A DNA stretch of 64,000 bases from Mycobacterium kyorinense (lineage in GTDB: Bacteria; Actinomycetota; Actinomycetes; Mycobacteriales; Mycobacteriaceae): contig NZ_LZKJ01000059.1 in NCBI RefSeq assembly GCF_001672775.1, forward strand, positions 28,865 through 92,864, written 5' to 3'. A program made the position numbers and the translations under genes. Below are positions 36,935-45,446 of the stretch, one piece after another (position 1 is the first letter of the stretch; every line of letters begins with the position of its first letter). Below the pieces are notes generated by a model. The model worked only from the letters and a program-made list of their open reading frames with translations. It was not told the origin of the DNA and searched no databases.

Positions 36935-38986
36935 ATGGCGGCGTTGTTGCAGAGTTATGTGAACGGGCAGTGGAGCAGCGCGTCGGATGACGGCGTCACC
37001 CTCGCCGACGCCGCGACCGGCGAGGCGGTGGCACGGTTTTCGAGCCAGGGCCTCGACTTCGCCGCAGTGGTCGACTACGGCCGGCGCGTCGGCGGGCCCG
37101 CGTTGCGGGAGCTCACCTTCCATCAACGGGCCGCGCTGCTCAAGCAGCTCGGCAAGCAGCTGATGGCCGACAAGGAGCAGTTCTATCCGCTGTCGTTTGC
37201 GACCGGCGCGACGGCGCGTGACTCGGCCATCGACGTCGACGGCGGCATCGGCACGTTGCTCAGCTACGCGAGCAAGGGCACCCGCGAGCTGCCCAACGAC
37301 ACTATCTATCTGGACGGCCCGACCGAAAGTATCGGCCGCGCCGGCACATTCAGCGCCCAGCACATCTACACCTCGCGGCTCGGGGTTGCGGTGCAGATCA
37401 ACGCATTCAACTTCCCGGTGTGGGGCATGTTGGAGAAGCTGGCACCGGCGTTTTTGGCCGGTGTCCCCACCATCGTCAAACCCGCCCACCAGACGGCGTA
37501 TCTGACCGAACTGGTGGTACGCCACATCATCGACTCGGGCCTGCTGCCGGAGGGCTCGCTGCAACTGGTGTGCGCCAGCCCGCACGGCTTGCTCGACCAA
37601 CTCGACGAGCAGGATCTCGTCGCGTTCACCGGATCGGCGAGCACGGCGGCGGCGCTGCGCGCGCACCCGAACGTCGTCGGCGCCGGGGTGCGGTTCAACG
37701 CCGAAGCCGACTCGCTGAACTGCGCGATCCTGGGACCCGACGCCACCCCCGAGACCCCCGAATTCGCGCTCTACACCAAGCAACTCGTGGCCGAGATGAC
37801 CGCCAAGGCCGGGCAGAAGTGCACCGCGATCCGCCGCGCCCTGGTGCCCCGGGATTTGGTCGACGACGTGGTGGCGGCCGCGAAGGCCCGGTTGGCGACG
37901 GTGGTAGTCGGCAAGCCGGATGCCGACGGCGTGACGATGGGCCCGCTGGCCAGCATCGCCCAGCGCGACGAAGTCCTGCGCTCGCTGAAGAGCCTCACCG
38001 ACGCCGCCACGTTAGTCAGTGGAGACCCGGACAACTTCGCGGTCGAGGGCGCCGACGCCGATCGCGGCGCGTTCGTGCCGCCGCTGCTGTTACGCGCCGA
38101 CGACGGTGCCGCCGCCGCGCTGCACGACGTGGAGGCGTTCGGTCCGGTCAGCACCGTCATTCCGTACCGCGATGTCGACGAGGCGGTCGCGCTGGCCGCG
38201 CGCGGCCGCGGCAGCCTGGTGGGCTCAGTGGTCACCCACGACCCCGAGGTGGCACGCCGGGTGGTGCTGGGTATCGCGCCGTATCACGGCCGGATGCTGG
38301 TGTTGGACCGCGACGACGCCAAGGAGTCCACCGGGCACGGGTCGCCGCTGCCGACCCTGGTGCACGGCGGGCCCGGGCGGGCCGGCGGCGGTGAGGAACT
38401 CGGCGGGATCCGCGGCGTGCTGCACCACATGCAGCGCAGCGCCGTGCAGGCATCCCCCGACATGCTGACCGCCATCACCGGGCGGTGGACGGCGGGTGCG
38501 GTCCGCGACGTCGGCGACGTGCATCCGTTCCGGAAACACTTGGAGGAGCTGCGGATCGGCGACACGATCGTCGGCGGCCCACGCACGGTGACGCTCGAGG
38601 ACATCGAGCATTTCGCCGAGTTCACCGGAGACACGTTCTACGCGCACACCGATCCCGAAGCGGCAGCGCAGAATCCGCTGTTCGGCGGAATCGTCGCGCA
38701 CGGCTACCTGGTGGTGTCGCTGGCGGCGGGCCTGTTCGTCGAGCCCAACCCCGGCCCGGTGCTGGCGAACTTCGGTGTCGACGGGTTGCGGTTCCTCACC
38801 CCGGTCAAGGCGGGCGACGCGTTGACGGTCACCCTGACCGCCAAACAGGTCACCCCGAGAATCTCCGCCGACTACGGCGAAGTCCGGTGGGACGCCGTGG
38901 TCACCAACCAGGATGACTCACCGGTGGCGATCTACGACGTCTTGACGTTGGTGGCCAAGCAACCCGTTACTCCCGAGGAGCACTGA
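36935..38986 (+). CDS. paaZ: Bifunctional oxepin-CoA hydrolase / 3-oxo-5,6-dehydrosuberyl-CoA semialdehyde dehydrogenase
   Basis: 683 residues, like E. coli PaaZ (681). Residues 1-520 are an NADP-dependent aldehyde dehydrogenase (catalytic Cys in AGQKCTAIRR near 303; INAFNFPVWG cofactor loop). Residues about 535-680 are an R-specific MaoC-like hydratase (FAEFTGDTFYAHTD) that hydrolyses the oxepin ring. GGGAAAGGA lies 12 nt upstream of the ATG. The stop overlaps the next ATG by one base. Confidence 0.95.
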   Translation: MAALLQSYVNGQWSSASDDGVTLADAATGEAVARFSSQGLDFAAVVDYGRRVGGPALRELTFHQRAALLKQLGKQLMADKEQFYPLSFATGATARDSAIDVDGGIGTLLSYASKGTRELPNDTIYLDGPTESIGRAGTFSAQHIYTSRLGVAVQINAFNFPVWGMLEKLAPAFLAGVPTIVKPAHQTAYLTELVVRHIIDSGLLPEGSLQLVCASPHGLLDQLDEQDLVAFTGSASTAAALRAHPNVVGAGVRFNAEADSLNCAILGPDATPETPEFALYTKQLVAEMTAKAGQKCTAIRRALVPRDLVDDVVAAAKARLATVVVGKPDADGVTMGPLASIAQRDEVLRSLKSLTDAATLVSGDPDNFAVEGADADRGAFVPPLLLRADDGAAAALHDVEAFGPVSTVIPYRDVDEAVALAARGRGSLVGSVVTHDPEVARRVVLGIAPYHGRMLVLDRDDAKESTGHGSPLPTLVHGGPGRAGGGEELGGIRGVLHHMQRSAVQASPDMLTAITGRWTAGAVRDVGDVHPFRKHLEELRIGDTIVGGPRTVTLEDIEHFAEFTGDTFYAHTDPEAAAQNPLFGGIVAHGYLVVSLAAGLFVEPNPGPVLANFGVDGLRFLTPVKAGDALTVTLTAKQVTPRISADYGEVRWDAVVTNQDDSPVAIYDVLTLVAKQPVTPEEH

Positions 38987-39297
38987 TGCATGTCGTGTCC
39001 GTCTGCTACCGCCAGCCCACCGACCCGGCCGCGTTCGACGACTATTACGCCGCCACCCACACGCCGCTGGCGTTGAAAGTGCCGGGGCTGGTGAGCTTTA
39101 CCACCGGCAACTGCCGGTCGCTGGATCGCTCCGAGCCGCCGTATTACATGGTGGCCCGGCTGGGGTTCGAGACCGCCGAGTCACTCAAGACCGGGCTGAC
39201 CTCACCGGAGATGCGCGCCGCCGGCGCCGACGTCGCCAACTTCGCGACCGGCGGGGTGACGATGTACGTCCAGGAAGAGAACGTCATCGTCGGCTGA
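38986..39297 (+). CDS. EthD family (dimeric alpha/beta barrel) protein
   Basis: 103 residues. EthD-type ferredoxin-like fold: VVSVCYRQPTDPAAFDDYYAATHTPLALKVPGL in parts, with the DxYY...H pattern. Such proteins act in degradation operons without a fixed reaction. It is translationally coupled to paaZ (TGATG), so it likely accompanies phenylacetate breakdown. Confidence 0.82.
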   Translation: MHVVSVCYRQPTDPAAFDDYYAATHTPLALKVPGLVSFTTGNCRSLDRSEPPYYMVARLGFETAESLKTGLTSPEMRAAGADVANFATGGVTMYVQEENVIVG

Positions 39298-39332
39298 TCA
39301 CCGAATCATCCACGGCTACAGAGGGAGTCAGC

Positions 39333-40322
39333 ATGACGTTGCCGTCCGATCCGTCGTTTCTGGTCTTCGGTGCTGCCGGACACATTGGTGGTCCCTGCGC
39401 GCAGTGGCTGGCCGAGCGCCATCCGGCGGCTACAATCCGCGTGGTCTCGAGCCGGCCGGAGATGGCCGACGAGCTGGCGACGATGCACCCACGTGCCGAG
39501 GTCGTGATCGCCGACTACCTGAACGCCGACGACATGGTCGCGGCGTTCGAGGGCATTGATGCGGCGTTCGTCGTCACTCCGGATTTCCTGGACGAGCAGA
39601 CCGCGATGGGCAATGTGGCCGACGCGATCAAAGCATCGGGCAGGCTGGTGCGGCTCATTCGGCTGATCGGTGACCCGCCGGGGCTGCGCGACGAATCGGA
39701 AGTCACCGCGTTGCCGGGCTTTGACGGCGAGAAGACGAATGTGCAGCATCTGCGGGCCCGCAAGGTATTAACGGGTGCCGGCGTGCCGGTGGTCTACGCC
39801 AATGTGCCGGGGTGGTTCTTCGAGGACTTCTCCGGGTTTCTGCTGGAGCCCATCCGCGACAAGCAGACGTTCGTGATGGCCGCCGACCGGCCGATGAATT
39901 TCATTGCCACCCGCGACATCGGGCGGTGCGTGGCCGAGCTGCTGCTGGATCCGTCGCTGACCGAGATTGGTGAGACCGTTCATCTGGAGAACGGCATCGA
40001 CGACTTGGTCAGGTTCAGCACGATCCCGCAGATGATGAGCGAGGCGTGGGGCGTGCCGATCAGCTACGACGGCAGCGACGAGGCGTTCCTGCGCGAACTC
40101 GGCGCTGGGCTGCGCAAGTACTACCGCCGCGAGGACGCCGCCGAGTACATCCTCACCTACTGTCACCACGAGGTTCCCTTCATTGAAGAGCTGCTGAAAA
40201 ACGGCAACAGCTTGCACGGCACGGAACGACACTTCACGCCTGCGATGCTCGGTTTTGAGGCGCTGCCGTTGACGTCGTGGTTGCGGGAGATGAAGGATGT
40301 GTTTGTTCCGGCTGGGGGTTGA
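39333..40322 (+). CDS. NAD(P)-binding NmrA-like / atypical SDR protein
   Basis: 329 residues. Rossmann start VFGAAGHIGGPCAQWL, NmrA-type body (ATIRVVSSRPEM, YLNADDMVAAFEGIDAAFVVTP). The usual catalytic Tyr-Lys pair is not obvious, so it may be a quinone-reductase-like or redox-sensing member. It follows the EthD gene by 35 bp with GGGAG before the ATG, and ends the plus-strand paa unit. Downstream DNA changes character into the accessory region. Confidence 0.82.
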   Translation: MTLPSDPSFLVFGAAGHIGGPCAQWLAERHPAATIRVVSSRPEMADELATMHPRAEVVIADYLNADDMVAAFEGIDAAFVVTPDFLDEQTAMGNVADAIKASGRLVRLIRLIGDPPGLRDESEVTALPGFDGEKTNVQHLRARKVLTGAGVPVVYANVPGWFFEDFSGFLLEPIRDKQTFVMAADRPMNFIATRDIGRCVAELLLDPSLTEIGETVHLENGIDDLVRFSTIPQMMSEAWGVPISYDGSDEAFLRELGAGLRKYYRREDAAEYILTYCHHEVPFIEELLKNGNSLHGTERHFTPAMLGFEALPLTSWLREMKDVFVPAGG

Positions 40323-40447
40323 GACGGCAATCGGCCTCTGTCGATAACGGAGCCACCATCGGCTTCCCGAGGTCGTTAGTAGCGTTGCGGTCACGCGCAT
40401 CTACGCAGATTGATTGGCCGTCCGGTCGGCTTTGATCGCCTCCGACC

Positions 40448-40509
40448 CACCAGTCACGCGACCAAACCACTATGCGAAATGCCTGCCTCAGAGCGACTTT
40501 CAGCGACAC
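40448..40509. repeat. 62-bp dispersed repeat, copy 2 (downstream of RES toxin gene)
   Basis: 54 of 62 positions match 10981-11042 in the same orientation. It lies 47 bp beyond the RES stop, as copy 1 lies 24 bp beyond the vapC stop. The intergenic stretch 40323-40555 holds nothing else recognised apart from the palindrome GGCGCTAGCGCC at 40552-40563, which overlaps the RES stop codon. Confidence 0.8.
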
Positions 40510-40555
40510 ACCAGGTAGCTGCGACCGATGAAGTGGTGTGGCTCGAGGTTAGGCG

Positions 40556-41275
40556 CTAGCGCCAGGCAGGCGGCAGTGGGACTTTCAATAAAGCCGCCGC
40601 CGCTCGCACTGCGGAACGATGGAGCGGGTTCTCGGCGGACAAATCTGTGATCGATACATCTACCGGTACGTGACCGTAAATTGCCCAGCAGCGCTCGCTG
40701 GAATCGATCCTCGACCAGTAGGCAATACCGTCTACCTCTGGGTGCAGCTCATGCAGTGCGCGCGAGACGGCCTGAGTGATGGGGCGACCGATATCTGCGC
40801 CCAGCCGGATTAGTCCCGCGTCGAGACGAACCGAGTTAGGGCCGTCGCGAAGCGGGGAATTCTCGATCGCCTCACGCACCAGCGGGTGGGTGTCCAGTTC
40901 GACCAAGAGGTCAGCGGCTTCGATGTCGACGAGAAGCGGATGCGGTGTCACCAGAGTTACGTGGCCGAGTCGCTGTTTGGCAAGCCAGTCCGCGACGGCC
41001 GAAACCGTTCGCATCGGTGGGTCAACGTCTGCGCCGACGAAATCCACCGCAGCGAGAAGTTCGTCAGCGGCCGAATTCGGCCGGAACCGCGCCATGGTCT
41101 CGATGAGGCAGCCCCGAAGGTTCTCCGCCGTATACCGCATCAAGAAACTTCCGTGCGGATCATCAAACCTGTTGCGCCCGGGGCCCTCATGCCGCAACTG
41201 CGGAAGCGCCTCGGGCGCAGGGTGCACCCGGACCGCGCCCGAACCAGGCAGCGGCACAGGAAGCAGGCTGGTCAC
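40556..41275 (-). CDS. RES-domain toxin (MbcT-like NAD-consuming family)
   Basis: 239 residues from GTG 41275 (GTGA overlap with the antitoxin). The N-terminal NRFDDP (R36) and later MRYTAENLRGCLIETMARF with Y48 and E59 match the Arg/Tyr/Glu pattern of RES proteins. Characterised RES toxins such as MbcT of M. tuberculosis and Res of Sinorhizobium deplete NAD+. The preceding Xre-type gene is its antitoxin. Whether this copy is active cannot be read from sequence. Confidence 0.85.
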   Translation of the reverse strand: MTSLLPVPLPGSGAVRVHPAPEALPQLRHEGPGRNRFDDPHGSFLMRYTAENLRGCLIETMARFRPNSAADELLAAVDFVGADVDPPMRTVSAVADWLAKQRLGHVTLVTPHPLLVDIEAADLLVELDTHPLVREAIENSPLRDGPNSVRLDAGLIRLGADIGRPITQAVSRALHELHPEVDGIAYWSRIDSSERCWAIYGHVPVDVSITDLSAENPLHRSAVRAAAALLKVPLPPAWR

Positions 41276-41682
41276 CCTTCGAGAAATGCTCGTGCTGCCG
41301 CGAGCACCGCCTGTTCGCCTTCATCGACGGGCTGGGTGGCGAGCACAACCAAGGGTGCTTCGTCGTCGAGTTGAGGATTGGACGACCTGAGAAATGCAGC
41401 CGCTACCGTCGGGCTATAGATGGATTCGATAGCCTTGACCACCCGAAACAACACGGCAAGTCGGCTGGCGACGTCATGCTCGCGGGGCTCGGCCCGACGC
41501 TCGACCCAGTTGCGAACGGTGCGGGCATCTCGCAGCCCCAGAGCGGCGGTGGTGTAGCGGACCCCCACAGATCCAATCAGGTGACGAGCCTGCTCCCATG
41601 CCGGCGTCAACACGGACTCCTTGTATGCCGCCTCCCACGCGTGCGCAACAGCAGACGAGGGGTGCACCACAGCGCTGTCCAT
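41272..41682 (-). CDS. Xre/MbcA/ParS-type antitoxin
   Basis: 136 residues. The start is ATG 41682 because AGGAGG lies 6 nt upstream; the frame is open further but without signals. The central DNA-binding region (ALGLRDARTVRNWVERRAEPREHDVASRLAVLFRVVKAIE in parts) and the C-terminal AAAFLRSSNPQLDDEAPLVVL segment are those of MbcA/ParS-toxin-binding antitoxins that cap RES toxins. First gene of the pair and likely autorepressor. Confidence 0.85.
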   Translation of the reverse strand: MDSAVVHPSSAVAHAWEAAYKESVLTPAWEQARHLIGSVGVRYTTAALGLRDARTVRNWVERRAEPREHDVASRLAVLFRVVKAIESIYSPTVAAAFLRSSNPQLDDEAPLVVLATQPVDEGEQAVLAAARAFLEG

Positions 41683-41708
41683 CAGGCACCTCCTAACCGC
41701 ACTGCTAA

Positions 41709-41740
41709 CGCTACCACTCATGCAAATGTTGCCGGTAGCG
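41709..41740. promoter_or_regulatory. Putative operator of the RES/Xre pair
   Basis: CGCTACC at 41709-41715 and its exact inverse GGTAGCG at 41734-41740 flank 18 bp of AT-richer DNA, 27-58 bp upstream of the antitoxin start. Additional CTAAC repeats lie at 41696-41709. Resembles, in half-site, the vapB operator at 11734-11751. Confidence 0.5.
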
Positions 41741-41810
41741 CAGCCGAATCGTGTCGCTCTTACGGGCCACCCTTGGTCGGCAGCAGGTCAAGCGGGGAAG
41801 TACTACTCGC

Positions 41811-41897
41811 TTCACGTCAAGCGGTTTCGCCGGCGGACAAAGCGACTCGTCGGAGATTGAATCGCAGCCATGAGCGCGCTCATCGGGGTCGCCACCG
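41811..41897 (-). pseudogene. Relic of a patatin gene 3' end (87-bp repeat, copy 2)
   Basis: 78 of 87 bases match 9096-9182. On the minus strand it preserves the last 23 residues of the patatin protein with mostly conservative changes (SPMSAVMAAIQAP versus TPMSALMAAIQSP, both ending RLT and a stop), and weaker similarity for about ten further codons. No patatin catalytic motif lies upstream, so it is a decayed or transplanted fragment. The rest of 41741-42123 shows nothing recognisable. Confidence 0.7.
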
Positions 41898-42123
41898 TTA
41901 TGTGTACGACCGCTGACCCGTCCCGCCGAATTCGGAGGCCGGTTTCATTGAGTAACCGCGCCTTTTGGTGGGGGGTCTGTGATCGTAATGGAGTTTCTGC
42001 CCGACCTCGGGTGAGAAGTCGTCGCACCGCGGCGGCCGGTCAGAGGCTGCCGACCACGGCGCGCGGTGACGTGTCGGTGCCTGGTGCTACAGATATTGGC
42101 AACACGCCGAGATGGAGGTAGTC

Positions 42124-43104
42124 ATGACGCACAGCGCGCCGGTAGAGATCGTCAGGGACCAGCTCGTGTTAGGTCCGGTGACGGTGAATTTTCAGCGGAC
42201 GCTGCGAATCCCCGAGACGGGTTTGCATCCGCTGCCGCCGGGTCTGGGCCGGTTTCCGTTGCGGCGAGTCGCGGACTACCCCGACACCGCACCAGCCGAG
42301 TGGCTTTCTCGTGGCGGGGTCATGCTGCCGATCTACCAGCGCGAAGCAATGTGGCTGTCGTTCAATGCCTCCGAACCCACTGCTTTGCAGGTTGGTACGG
42401 GCAAGGTATGCGCGGTCAGCGGTTTGCCGTGGATCGAGCACCTTGTCAAGGACCCGCAAAATTACGTTGCGCTGCCCCGCCAGCCGTGGCTGGACGGTAT
42501 CAACGCGGGCGATGGGTTCATCCGTCAGTTCGTTGCCGTGCCGCTCGGTTCGGGCGCCACAGTCGAAGGGCAGGTCACCGGCGAGGAGACCCATGGTGGA
42601 GTCCAGTTACGGGCCGTCGGTCTGACCGAACAGGCACTTGCGGCGTGGCACGCCGCCCAGGCAGCGCGGACTGCGTGCTGCGATGGCCCGGTGACGGACG
42701 GGGGCCCGCTCCTGGCGCCCTCTGCCAGCATGGGTCTGGGTGCTAGTGGCCGGATGCGTCAGGAAGTGTACGCCGACGACCGCCAGCTCGGTGACTACGA
42801 CGAGAGCGGTGCCCGGCGGGTATTCGTCCACTTGTGCTCGGCCGCGCAGTGGACTGCCATCACCGGCGAGGTGCCGCCCCCAACCCCGGCCGATCGGGAC
42901 GCCTACGTGGAGGCCGGGCTGCCTTGGTTCGACTACTACGACGCCGACGCCCAGGACCTGGCCGCGGCCCAGGATCTGGCGAAGGTCAAGAGTGTCGGCG
43001 ACGTACTCGGGCATCACGAAAATCCGTTCGTTCCCGTCGATCCCACGAAGGTGGTCACCCTGAAAGGGGCGCCCGGCACAGTTGTCGCCGATGGTGATTG
43101 GTAG
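42124..43104 (+). CDS. Conserved hypothetical protein, about 326 residues
   Basis: ATG 42124 is favoured by GGAGG 6 nt upstream. The sequence is globular and beta-rich, with no signal peptide or membrane helix; notable segments are LPIYQREAMWLSFNA, GDGFIRQFVAVPLGSGATVEGQ and VFVHLCSAAQWTAITGE. Features suggest a conserved soluble actinobacterial protein but I cannot name a family. It lies between the RES/Xre pair and the AAA+ gene, and overlaps the next small frame by 7 bp. Confidence 0.7.
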   Translation: MTHSAPVEIVRDQLVLGPVTVNFQRTLRIPETGLHPLPPGLGRFPLRRVADYPDTAPAEWLSRGGVMLPIYQREAMWLSFNASEPTALQVGTGKVCAVSGLPWIEHLVKDPQNYVALPRQPWLDGINAGDGFIRQFVAVPLGSGATVEGQVTGEETHGGVQLRAVGLTEQALAAWHAAQAARTACCDGPVTDGGPLLAPSASMGLGASGRMRQEVYADDRQLGDYDESGARRVFVHLCSAAQWTAITGEVPPPTPADRDAYVEAGLPWFDYYDADAQDLAAAQDLAKVKSVGDVLGHHENPFVPVDPTKVVTLKGAPGTVVADGDW

Positions 43105-43418
43105 GCGGCCAGCGGCAAGTCGCGGTGGCGGTACTCGCAAGGGCCGGATTCATCAGCGGTGATAGCAGCGACCCGGCAAGGAAGGCTGCGCTACACGCGA
43201 GGATGTCGGCCGACATCGATACCGAGGATGACGCCATCGATGCAGCGGCTCGAGCGGTCGGCGGCCAGGCCTTCGCCGCGACCAAGAGCGGCTCGATCGC
43301 CTCCATCGCCTTTGCAGGTGAGTTGGCACGTCTCCGAAGTTGGGTTGATCCATTCAGCCCGACGCCAAAGACAGGCACCTTGGTCGGCGGCGGCCCGCCG
43401 ACGGAAACCGAGGAGTGA
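43098..43418 (+). CDS. Small hypothetical protein
   Basis: 106 residues if the TTG at 43098 is used; a GTG at about codon 8 would also serve. It overlaps the end of the previous gene. Composition is plausible (Ala-rich amphipathic centre, acidic Pro/Thr tail TETEE) but no family was recognised. It may be translationally coupled to the 326-residue protein. The following 214 bp to 43632 hold no supported gene. Confidence 0.45.
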   Translation: MVGGQRQVAVAVLARAGFISGDSSDPARKAALHARMSADIDTEDDAIDAAARAVGGQAFAATKSGSIASIAFAGELARLRSWVDPFSPTPKTGTLVGGGPPTETEE

Positions 43419-43632
43419 GGGTAGGCGCCACGCCGGCGCCGAAGCAAGATCACCCTCGACGCGAATTGTTCGGCCATTGCACGGATCTCCTTGAGCACGT
43501 GTGCATTTCGGCGTCATCGGCTACTGGGCAGCCGCACCTCGGCGTAACGCTGCCACCTATTAGGGCTTCGGGACGGTCGATATGCGGCCTCGCCGCTGAG
43601 GGGAGCTGGCCGTCGAGCTGACGATCCCGTCC

Positions 43633-43899
43633 TTATTCGCTCTCGGGGTGCCAGACGATGGGCGACCAGATGTGGTCGGAATAGTGGGACCGCCCGCCTT
43701 CTGCCCATCGGTTGCGCACCTTCCACGGAAACCACATTTGGGTGCGGGCGCCAATGCTGAGCGAACCCCATGGCGTGTTGATGTGAATGCGGGGAACGCC
43801 GTATGCCCGGCATACGGGGTCTCGGCTCAGCCATCCACATCCGTGGATGCTCCACGTCGTCATCTTCACCTGGTCGCGGGTTAGCCGCCGCCTCGGCAC
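43633..43899 (-). CDS. Small hypothetical protein, Trp-rich
   Basis: 88 residues with seven tryptophans and several His/Cys, basic at the N-terminus (PRRRLTRDQVK). No recognised family. Convergent with the preceding small gene and in line with, but 51 bp downstream of, the AAA+ gene on the minus strand, so it could be its operon partner. Confidence 0.45.
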   Translation of the reverse strand: MPRRRLTRDQVKMTTWSIHGCGWLSRDPVCRAYGVPRIHINTPWGSLSIGARTQMWFPWKVRNRWAEGGRSHYSDHIWSPIVWHPESE

Positions 43900-43949
43900 T
43901 CGTTACTTCCTAGTCGTACAAGTGTGCACGGGAACACCTCGACCCATGG

Positions 43950-45257
43950 CTACAGGTAATTACCTTGCGGGAGTTTGGGTTTGAAGCGCCCAGATTGCAC
44001 CGTGCCGATCAAACCAGCTTCGGAGATCTCACCGTCGGCAAGAACGGTGCGGCGCACGATCTCGCGGATATCCGCCCCGCTGATCTCGCTACCGAAGCGG
44101 GCGGCCACGGTTTGAGCGTCAACGTTGTCACCTCCGGAAACGCCTCGCAGGTAAGTGGACAAGATCTTGGCAGCGGCATCGCGGTCCGGGTAACCGACCT
44201 CGATGATCGAGTCGAAGCGTGCGGTACGGATGGAAGCAGCATCCAGGGCGGTGAGGTCGTTGGTGGACGCCAAGGTCAGAATCGGCGCGGACGGGTCGGT
44301 ATCCATCACCGCCAAGAACTCCGACAACGCGCGGGTGTCAAAGCTATTGCGGCGATCACCGACAATCAGGTCGAGGTCCTCCAGCACGATCAAGGTCGGC
44401 CCGAGCGTGTGAGCTTCCTTGTACACCCCGGCTAAGGCGGACTTCCCGGCGCGAGCGTCGACGATCATCACGGTGAATGCGCCAAGCATTTCTTGCGCGA
44501 TCACCTGTGAAATCACGGTCTTGCCAACACCGGGCGGACCAGCCAGCAGCACACCGCGGCGCACACCCAACCCCAGCTTGGTCATTAGCTCGCGGTGAGT
44601 GGTCACTGCGGCGACGTTTAGATCGATCTCCGACCACACCGAGTCGGGCACAATGACATTCGCACGTGTCAGAGCTGGAAGCTCAGTAACTTCAAGGACC
44701 AGTCCGTTGCGTTCGGTCGCGGAGAGCGCGTTGCGGCGGAACAGGTTCTTGGCGCCCTCCGCGTCGGCCATGATCGCCTCAAGCGCTGCAACGCCGTCCG
44801 CTCGGTCTGCAGGCGAGGTGTAGACCTGCAGTCGAGGCTCGTCACTGAATCCTGCTTGCTCGGTGAGTCGCACCACCAGTGGTGCCGGAGCGAGCTTGCC
44901 GGCGGCGAAGTAAGCCGATAGGGCCGAGGGCGGTGCGAGGTGTTGCTCACCGATCTTTACGTGTCCCCAGGTGGGGGGTTCGTCGTCATCACCCGGCCCG
45001 ATCTGAGGATCGAAGCGGTCGATCAGCGCCGCGACGGCTAGGCCCACGGTCACGTGCCCGATCGAGGAGAGTTTGCGTGAGTCGCAGACTAAATCTGACC
45101 CGGACCGGCCGAGAGTTGCGTGCAAGAACCCATCCAGCGTCGTGCGCGAGGTTACTGACCCCGCGAGAATCTGCCCCACGAGTTGGACCGCACGACGAAC
45201 ATCGGGGTGCTCGCTGGCCAATGCGACCGCCGTCGACGACACTTCCATTCTGGGCAT
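43950..45257 (-). CDS. AAA+ ATPase (classic SpoVK/FtsH-like ATPase core)
   Basis: 435 residues from ATG 45257. An unrecognised N-terminal domain (1-200) is followed by an AAA core: Walker A GPPGVGKT (240-247), Walker B LIVLEDLD (289-296), sensor-1 LASTN, and arginine-finger region TARFDSIIEVGYPDRDAA, then a helical lid. Such stand-alone AAA proteins remodel protein complexes; in defence islands they often serve as switches. Its promoter region carries four evenly spaced GC palindromes (45314-45411). Confidence 0.82.
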   Translation of the reverse strand: MPRMEVSSTAVALASEHPDVRRAVQLVGQILAGSVTSRTTLDGFLHATLGRSGSDLVCDSRKLSSIGHVTVGLAVAALIDRFDPQIGPGDDDEPPTWGHVKIGEQHLAPPSALSAYFAAGKLAPAPLVVRLTEQAGFSDEPRLQVYTSPADRADGVAALEAIMADAEGAKNLFRRNALSATERNGLVLEVTELPALTRANVIVPDSVWSEIDLNVAAVTTHRELMTKLGLGVRRGVLLAGPPGVGKTVISQVIAQEMLGAFTVMIVDARAGKSALAGVYKEAHTLGPTLIVLEDLDLIVGDRRNSFDTRALSEFLAVMDTDPSAPILTLASTNDLTALDAASIRTARFDSIIEVGYPDRDAAAKILSTYLRGVSGGDNVDAQTVAARFGSEISGADIREIVRRTVLADGEISEAGLIGTVQSGRFKPKLPQGNYL

Positions 45258-45313
45258 GACTAGCAGTCTGCCTCCATGCACCGACAAGTGCCGAAGCGCA
45301 ATCGAAGCTCGCA

Positions 45314-45411
45314 CCCCCCGGCGGGGACACCCAAAGCCCACGCCCCCGACGGGGGGAACCGAACCCGCGCCCCCGGCGGGGACCCGACGGCTTGCATCCC
45401 CCCGGCGGGGG
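45314..45411. repeat. Array of four GC-rich palindromes, about 28-bp period
   Basis: CCCCCGGCGGGG-type units lie at 45314-45326, 45343-45356, 45370-45381 and 45398-45411; the starts are 29, 27 and 28 bp apart. The second has GAC in place of GGC at the centre. The array fills the 189-bp gap between the AAA+ start and the end of the Xre gene. Unit-to-unit DNA is not conserved. Possible roles are protein-binding sites or stacked hairpins ending the upstream transcript. Confidence 0.8.
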
Positions 45412-45446
45412 ACTCCGGAAATTCGCTCGCCTCGCCTATACCGGCG

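Noticed and set aside
36266..37783. Long minus-strand frame of 505 codons opposite paaR and paaZ
   Set aside because: It is the mirror of two well-supported genes, has no domain, and its composition is what GC-rich codon bias produces on the opposite strand.
43415..43621. Plus-strand frame of 68 codons after the small hypothetical gene
   Set aside because: Composition is non-globular and there is no ribosome site or similarity; treated as non-coding.
40323..43950. tRNA attachment site or integrase marking the start of the island
   Set aside because: No cloverleaf-forming tRNA sequence, integrase or transposase was found; the border is judged only by gene content and repeats.
45314..45411. 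Possible mini CRISPR array
   Set aside because: The units are only 12-14 bp GC palindromes with about 14-16 bp between them, and no cas genes are near. Too short for CRISPR repeats and spacers.
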